Shown here: positions 7,413 through 10,330 of the stretch, piece by piece
Position numbering within the stretch: position 1 is the stretch's first letter
Layout: each line of letters opens with the position of its first letter
Origin: CAZYZQ01 sp964652075
Lineage (GTDB): Bacteria > Bacillota > Clostridia > Oscillospirales > Oscillospiraceae
Assembly (NCBI GenBank): GCA_964652075.1
Contig: CAZYZQ010000085.1
Span: 1 to 10,330, forward strand
DNA: 10,330 nucleotides
Direction of reading: 5' to 3'
Program-made: the position numbers and the translations under genes
Notes under the pieces: model-generated
Told to the model about the DNA's origin: nothing
What the model saw: the letters and a program-made list of their open reading frames with translations, nothing else
Databases searched by the model: none

Positions 7413-7440
7413 ACGTCGTCCTCCCTCCTCAGATTGTTCT

Positions 7441-7468
7441 ATTATATCCGATTCCTCGACGGTGTGCA
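7441..7468 (-). promoter_or_regulatory. Probable promoter of the CrtO-like/PAP2 operon
   Basis: On the minus strand a perfect -10 TATAAT (7446-7441) lies 28 bases upstream of the start codon. A weak -35 TTGCAC (7468-7463) is 16 bases further upstream. The predicted transcript start is close to the double Shine-Dalgarno, so the leader would be short (about 20-25 bases). Confidence 0.55.
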
Positions 7469-7535
7469 ACTGGAAAAACGCGGGAAAACCTGAATATTTG
7501 TTGAAAAGACGCAAAATATACAAAAAACAGATGGC

Positions 7536-7564
7536 TTGACAGATACCCCATGGGGGTATATAAT
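7536..7564 (+). promoter_or_regulatory. Consensus promoter of the csoR-copA operon
   Basis: TTGACA (7536-7541) and TATAAT (7559-7564) are both perfect sigma-A hexamers at the optimal 17-base spacing. An A-rich stretch just upstream (7511-7530) resembles an UP element. A promoter this strong would need tight repression, which the operator between the two hexamers can supply. Confidence 0.95.
7543..7559 (+). promoter_or_regulatory. CsoR operator (copper-responsive palindrome)
   Basis: A perfect inverted repeat, ATACCCC-ATG-GGGGTAT, fills the spacer between -35 and -10 and touches the first base of the -10. It has the TACCCC...GGGGTA form known for CsoR-type operators. Repressor bound here would directly block RNA polymerase; Cu(I) binding to CsoR would release it. 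The palindrome and its placement are seen directly; the ligand is inferred from the neighbouring genes. Confidence 0.92.
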
Positions 7565-7589
7565 GACCAGTGGAAAGGTAGGAATTGCA

Positions 7590-7880
7590 ATGGACTGCTG
7601 TGAACGCAAAACAAACCGCTCCCCGCAGGCGTATTCGGAGCTGTGCAACCGCCTGCGCCGCATTGAGGGCCAGATCCGCGGCATTGAGGGAATGCTGGAA
7701 AAGGACGCCTACTGTCCCGACATTCTGACGCAGGTCGCCGCCGCGACGGCGGCGCTGAACAGCTTTTCCAAGGTGCTGCTCGCGCAGCACATCCGCACCT
7801 GTGTCGCCCGCGACATCCGCGCGGGCAGCGCCGACGCGGCGGACGAACTGGCGGAGCTGGTACAGAAGCTGATGCGATGA
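7590..7880 (+). CDS. csoR: CsoR-family copper-sensing transcriptional repressor
   Basis: This 96-residue all-helical regulator belongs to the CsoR/RcnR family. The family core NRLRRIEGQIRGIEGML spans 20-36. The Cu(I) ligands are all present with the spacing of the characterised copper sensor (C, then His 25 residues later, then Cys after three more): Cys42 in YCPD, His67 and Cys71 in QHIRTC. This supports copper rather than nickel or formaldehyde sensing. The protein normally works as a tetramer that leaves its operator when Cu(I) binds. Extra cysteines at positions 3, 4 and 19 are outside the triad and of unknown use. The ATG at 7590 was chosen because AGGA (7580-7583) precedes it and because the frame upstream overlaps the promoter and operator. 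Its promoter contains the matching palindrome, so the operon is autoregulated. copA starts 15 bases downstream. Confidence 0.95.
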   Translation: MDCCERKTNRSPQAYSELCNRLRRIEGQIRGIEGMLEKDAYCPDILTQVAAATAALNSFSKVLLAQHIRTCVARDIRAGSADAADELAELVQKLMR

Positions 7881-7895
7881 AAGAGGGCGCGGAAG

Positions 7896-10330
7896 ATGAT
7901 ACAATATAATGTAACCGGCATGAGCTGTGCCGCGTGCAGCGCGCGCGTTGAGAAGGCCGTGCGCGCCGTGCCGGGCGTAACAAGCTGTGCCGTGAGCCTT
8001 TTGACAAACTCCATGGGCGTCGAAGGCACGGCCAACCCGGCGGCAATCATCGCCGCCGTCGAGGCGGCGGGCTACGGCGCATCGGAGAAGGGCAAGCAGG
8101 CCGCGGCCGCGGATGCCGCCCTGTCGGAGGACGCCCTGCGCGACAGGACATCGCCGCTTTTGAAGAAGCGGCTGATTGCGTCACTTGTGTTTCTGGCCGT
8201 TTTGATGTACCTGTCGATGGGCGGCGTGATGTGGGGCTGGCCGCTGCCGGCCGCGCTGGCGGAAAACCCGATTGCCATCGGCCTGTGCCAGCTGCTGTTG
8301 ACAGGGATCGTCATGGTCATCAACCAGAAGTTTTTCGTCTCCGGTGTGCGCGGCCTTTGGCACCGCGCGCCGAACATGGATACGCTCGTTGCGCTCGGCG
8401 CGGGCGCGGCCTTTGGCTACAGCACCTACGCGCTGTTCGCCATGACTGCCAACCCCGCCCACGCGGCGCACTATCTGCACGAGCTGTACTTTGAGTCTGC
8501 CGCGATGATCCTGACGCTTATCACGGTCGGCAAGCTCCTTGAGGCGCGCTCCAAGGGCCGCACGACCGACGCGCTCAAGGGGCTGATGCGCCTTGCGCCG
8601 AAGACGGCGACCGTCGTCCGCGACGGTGTGGAGCAGCAGGTCCCGGTGGCACAGGTGCTGCTGGGGGAGGAGTTTGTCGTCCGCCCGGGCGAGACGGTTC
8701 CGGTCGACGGCGTGATTCTGGAGGGCGCGAGCGCTCTGAACGAGTCTGCGCTGACCGGCGAGAGCATCCCGGCCGATAAGGCCGCGGGCGACAGCGTCTA
8801 CTCCGCGACACTGAACCAGTCCGGCTTCCTGCGCTGCCGCGCCACGCGCGTCGGCGAGGACACAACGCTCTCGCAGATCATCCAGATGGTCTCCGACGCT
8901 GCCGCGACGAAGGCGCCGATTGCAAAGGTTGCAGACAAGGTCTCCGGCATCTTCGTGCCCGCCGTGCTGGGCGTCGCGCTCGTGACGCTTTGCGTCTGGC
9001 TGCTGCTGGGCAAGCCCGGCGGCTGGTCGCTGGCGCGCGCGATCTCGGTGCTGGTCATCTCCTGCCCCTGCGCGCTCGGCCTCGCGACGCCGGTCGCGAT
9101 CATGGTCGGCAGCGGCAAGGGGGCGAAAAGCGGCATCCTCTTCAAAACCGCCGTCTCGCTGGAGGCCGCCGGCAAGGCCGACGTGGTGCTTCTCGACAAG
9201 ACCGGCACCATCACCGAAGGCCGGCCGCATGTGACGGACATCCGCCCCGCCTCTGGCGTGTCGCCGGAGGAGCTGCTGCGCTGCGCGCTCGCGCTGGAAA
9301 AGCGGAGCGAGCACCCGCTGGCGCGGGCAATCTTGGAGTGTGAGCAGGCGGGTACGCTCACCCCGCCGGAGGTCACGGACTTCCGGAGCCTGCCCGGCAA
9401 CGGCCTGTGCGCAACGCTGGACGGCGCGGAGCTGCTCGGCGGCAGCCTGCGCTACCTCGCCTCCCGCGTCGAGATCCCGGAAGCGCTCCGCGCAGAGGCA
9501 GAGGGCCTTGCCACGCAGGGAAAGACACCGCTTTTGTTCGCAAAAGGCAGTACGCTGCTCGGTCTGATCGCGGTTGCGGATGTCATCAAGCCCGACAGCG
9601 CGACAGCGGTGCGGGAGCTGCAAAACATGGGCCTGCGCGTCGTCATGCTGACCGGCGACAATGAGCGAACCGCCCGCGCCATCGGCGCGCAGGCGGGCGT
9701 GGACGAGGTCATCGCGGGCGTCCTGCCCGACGGCAAGGAAGCCGTCGTCCGGAAACTCCAAAAGACGGGCCGCGTCGCCATGGTCGGTGACGGCATCAAC
9801 GACGCCCCGGCGCTGACGCGCGCGGATATCGGCATCGCCATCGGCGCGGGCGCGGACGTCGCCGTCGACGCGGCGGACGTCGTTCTGATGAAGAGCCGCC
9901 TGTCCGACGTCCCGGCCACGATCCGCCTGAGCCGCCTGACGCTGCGGAATATTCACGAAAATTTGTTCTGGGCCTTTATCTATAACACCATCGGCATCCC
10001 GCTGGCCGCCGGCGTCTTCATTCCGCTCGGCCTGACGCTGAACCCGATGTTCGGCGCGGCGGCGATGAGCCTGTCGAGCTTCTGCGTGGTGACGAACGCG
10101 CTGCGCCTGAACCTCTACGACATCTACAGTCCAAAACGCGATCACAAGCGTCGGAATAAAACAGCAGGAAAGAAGGAAAAAACTGTGACAAAAACCATGA
10201 AAATCGAAGGTATGATGTGCGGCCACTGCGAGGCGCGCGTCAAAAAGGCGCTCGAGACCCTTGACGGCGTAAGCGCCGCGCAGGTTAGCCACGAAGCGGG
10301 TACTGCCATCGTCACCCTGACGAAGGATGT
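7896..10330 (+). CDS. copA: Cu(I)-exporting P1B-type ATPase CopA with N- and C-terminal metal-binding domains (3' end outside window)
   Basis: CopA uses ATP to export Cu(I) across the cytoplasmic membrane. 811 codons are visible with no stop. An N-terminal heavy-metal-associated domain carries GMSCAAC (Cys11, Cys14). P-type landmarks follow: actuator TGES (287-290), ion-binding CPC in helix 6 (390-392), phosphorylation site DKTGT (Asp434), nucleotide-binding SEHP (His473) and hinge GDGIND (631-636). Helix 7 has Tyr696-Asn697 and helix 8 has MSLSS (724-728), the subgroup 1B-1 residues that specify Cu(I). After a Lys/Arg-rich linker (about 745-763) the frame enters a second metal-binding domain, EGMMCGHCEARVKKAL (Cys775, Cys778), which resembles the chaperone CopZ. 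The frame was checked at the start, CPC, DKTGT, hinge and C-terminal sites and stays constant. The start ATG follows csoR by 15 bases and has a weak Shine-Dalgarno (GAGGG or GGAAG). A long antisense frame is a codon-bias shadow. Confidence 0.95.
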   Translation, partial: MIQYNVTGMSCAACSARVEKAVRAVPGVTSCAVSLLTNSMGVEGTANPAAIIAAVEAAGYGASEKGKQAAAADAALSEDALRDRTSPLLKKRLIASLVFLAVLMYLSMGGVMWGWPLPAALAENPIAIGLCQLLLTGIVMVINQKFFVSGVRGLWHRAPNMDTLVALGAGAAFGYSTYALFAMTANPAHAAHYLHELYFESAAMILTLITVGKLLEARSKGRTTDALKGLMRLAPKTATVVRDGVEQQVPVAQVLLGEEFVVRPGETVPVDGVILEGASALNESALTGESIPADKAAGDSVYSATLNQSGFLRCRATRVGEDTTLSQIIQMVSDAAATKAPIAKVADKVSGIFVPAVLGVALVTLCVWLLLGKPGGWSLARAISVLVISCPCALGLATPVAIMVGSGKGAKSGILFKTAVSLEAAGKADVVLLDKTGTITEGRPHVTDIRPASGVSPEELLRCALALEKRSEHPLARAILECEQAGTLTPPEVTDFRSLPGNGLCATLDGAELLGGSLRYLASRVEIPEALRAEAEGLATQGKTPLLFAKGSTLLGLIAVADVIKPDSATAVRELQNMGLRVVMLTGDNERTARAIGAQAGVDEVIAGVLPDGKEAVVRKLQKTGRVAMVGDGINDAPALTRADIGIAIGAGADVAVDAADVVLMKSRLSDVPATIRLSRLTLRNIHENLFWAFIYNTIGIPLAAGVFIPLGLTLNPMFGAAAMSLSSFCVVTNALRLNLYDIYSPKRDHKRRNKTAGKKEKTVTKTMKIEGMMCGHCEARVKKALETLDGVSAAQVSHEAGTAIVTLTKD
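10173..10330 (+). other. Possible internal start of a separate CopZ-like copper chaperone
   Basis: Within the copA frame, AAGGA (10173-10177) is followed seven bases later by GTG (10185), which opens a reading frame VTKTMKIEGMMCGHCE typical of a stand-alone CopZ. An ATG follows at 10197. The GTG overlaps a TGA (10186-10188) that lies in the +1 frame, a GTGA arrangement usual for tightly spaced operon genes. An A6 run (10177-10182) precedes it; one A fewer would end CopA at that TGA. So the domain may be made as part of CopA, on its own, or both. The sequence does not decide between these. Confidence 0.45.

Noticed and set aside
7536..7589. Upstream extension of csoR from a TTG at 7536
   Set aside because: That start coincides with the -35 hexamer, so it would lie upstream of the transcription start. 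The ATG at 7590 has a Shine-Dalgarno and gives the usual family length.
10177..10183. A AAA AAC-type slippery heptamer for -1 frameshifting in copA
   Set aside because: The heptamer is present, but the zero-frame codons are GAA AAA ACT, so it is out of phase for the classic tandem slip. A -1 shift would also run through 27 codons to a TGA at 10262-10264 rather than ending cleanly. Slippage at the A run remains possible and is listed as a finding.
8181..10292. A 703-codon open frame on the minus strand, antisense to copA
   Set aside because: Every P-type ATPase motif is on the plus strand. The antisense translation is Arg/Ala/Asp-rich without recognisable domains, and such frames arise from GC-biased third positions.

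Overview
The window reads as a GC-rich, low-repeat stretch of a Firmicutes (Clostridia) chromosome, most likely from the Oscillospiraceae or a related gut lineage. This is inferred from strong GC bias at third codon positions, consensus sigma-A promoters, strong AGGAG-type ribosome binding sites, U-tract terminators, a VanW-family wall protein, an SLH-anchored exoprotein and a CsoR-CopA copper operon. The genus cannot be fixed from sequence reading alone.

Layout: (1) 1-1007, plus strand: the 3' end of mfd, the transcription-repair coupling factor. (2) 1167-3008, plus: a membrane-anchored VanW/YoaR-type protein with a Pro-Glu-rich tail, with its own promoter and a perfect 14-bp terminator. (3) 3103-6054, minus: a large secreted protein with a phosphodiester glycosidase (NAGPA) domain, Ig-like and jelly-roll modules and three C-terminal SLH domains. 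It converges on the VanW gene, with back-to-back terminators between them. (4) 6226-7412, minus: a two-gene operon with a 4-nt ATGA overlap, encoding a CrtO-like (glycosyl-diaponeurosporenoate acyltransferase family) small membrane protein followed by an AUR1-like PAP2 membrane protein. It ends in its own terminator. (5) 7536 to the right edge, plus: a copper-response operon of csoR and copA, driven by a perfect TTGACA-17-TATAAT promoter whose spacer contains a perfect CsoR-type palindrome. The copA frame continues without a stop into a second, CopZ-like metal-binding domain and leaves the window.

How the parts work together: the middle 6 kb is mostly cell-envelope biology (wall-associated VanW protein, S-layer-attached glycosidase, lipid-type acyltransferase plus phosphatase/transferase). 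Promoter and terminator positions indicate separate transcription units, so a common pathway is not shown. The copper operon is self-contained: CsoR senses Cu(I) and releases the promoter, and CopA exports Cu(I).

Most of the window is ordinary. The items most worth a second look are the copA/copZ junction (in-frame fusion at an A6 tract, with an internal ribosome binding site and a GTGA start/stop overlap in an alternate frame), the carotenoid-free CrtO-like/PAP2 pair, and the surface phosphodiester glycosidase of unknown substrate. No intergenic gap exceeds about 180 bases, and no tRNA, rRNA, CRISPR array, insertion sequence or attachment site was seen.
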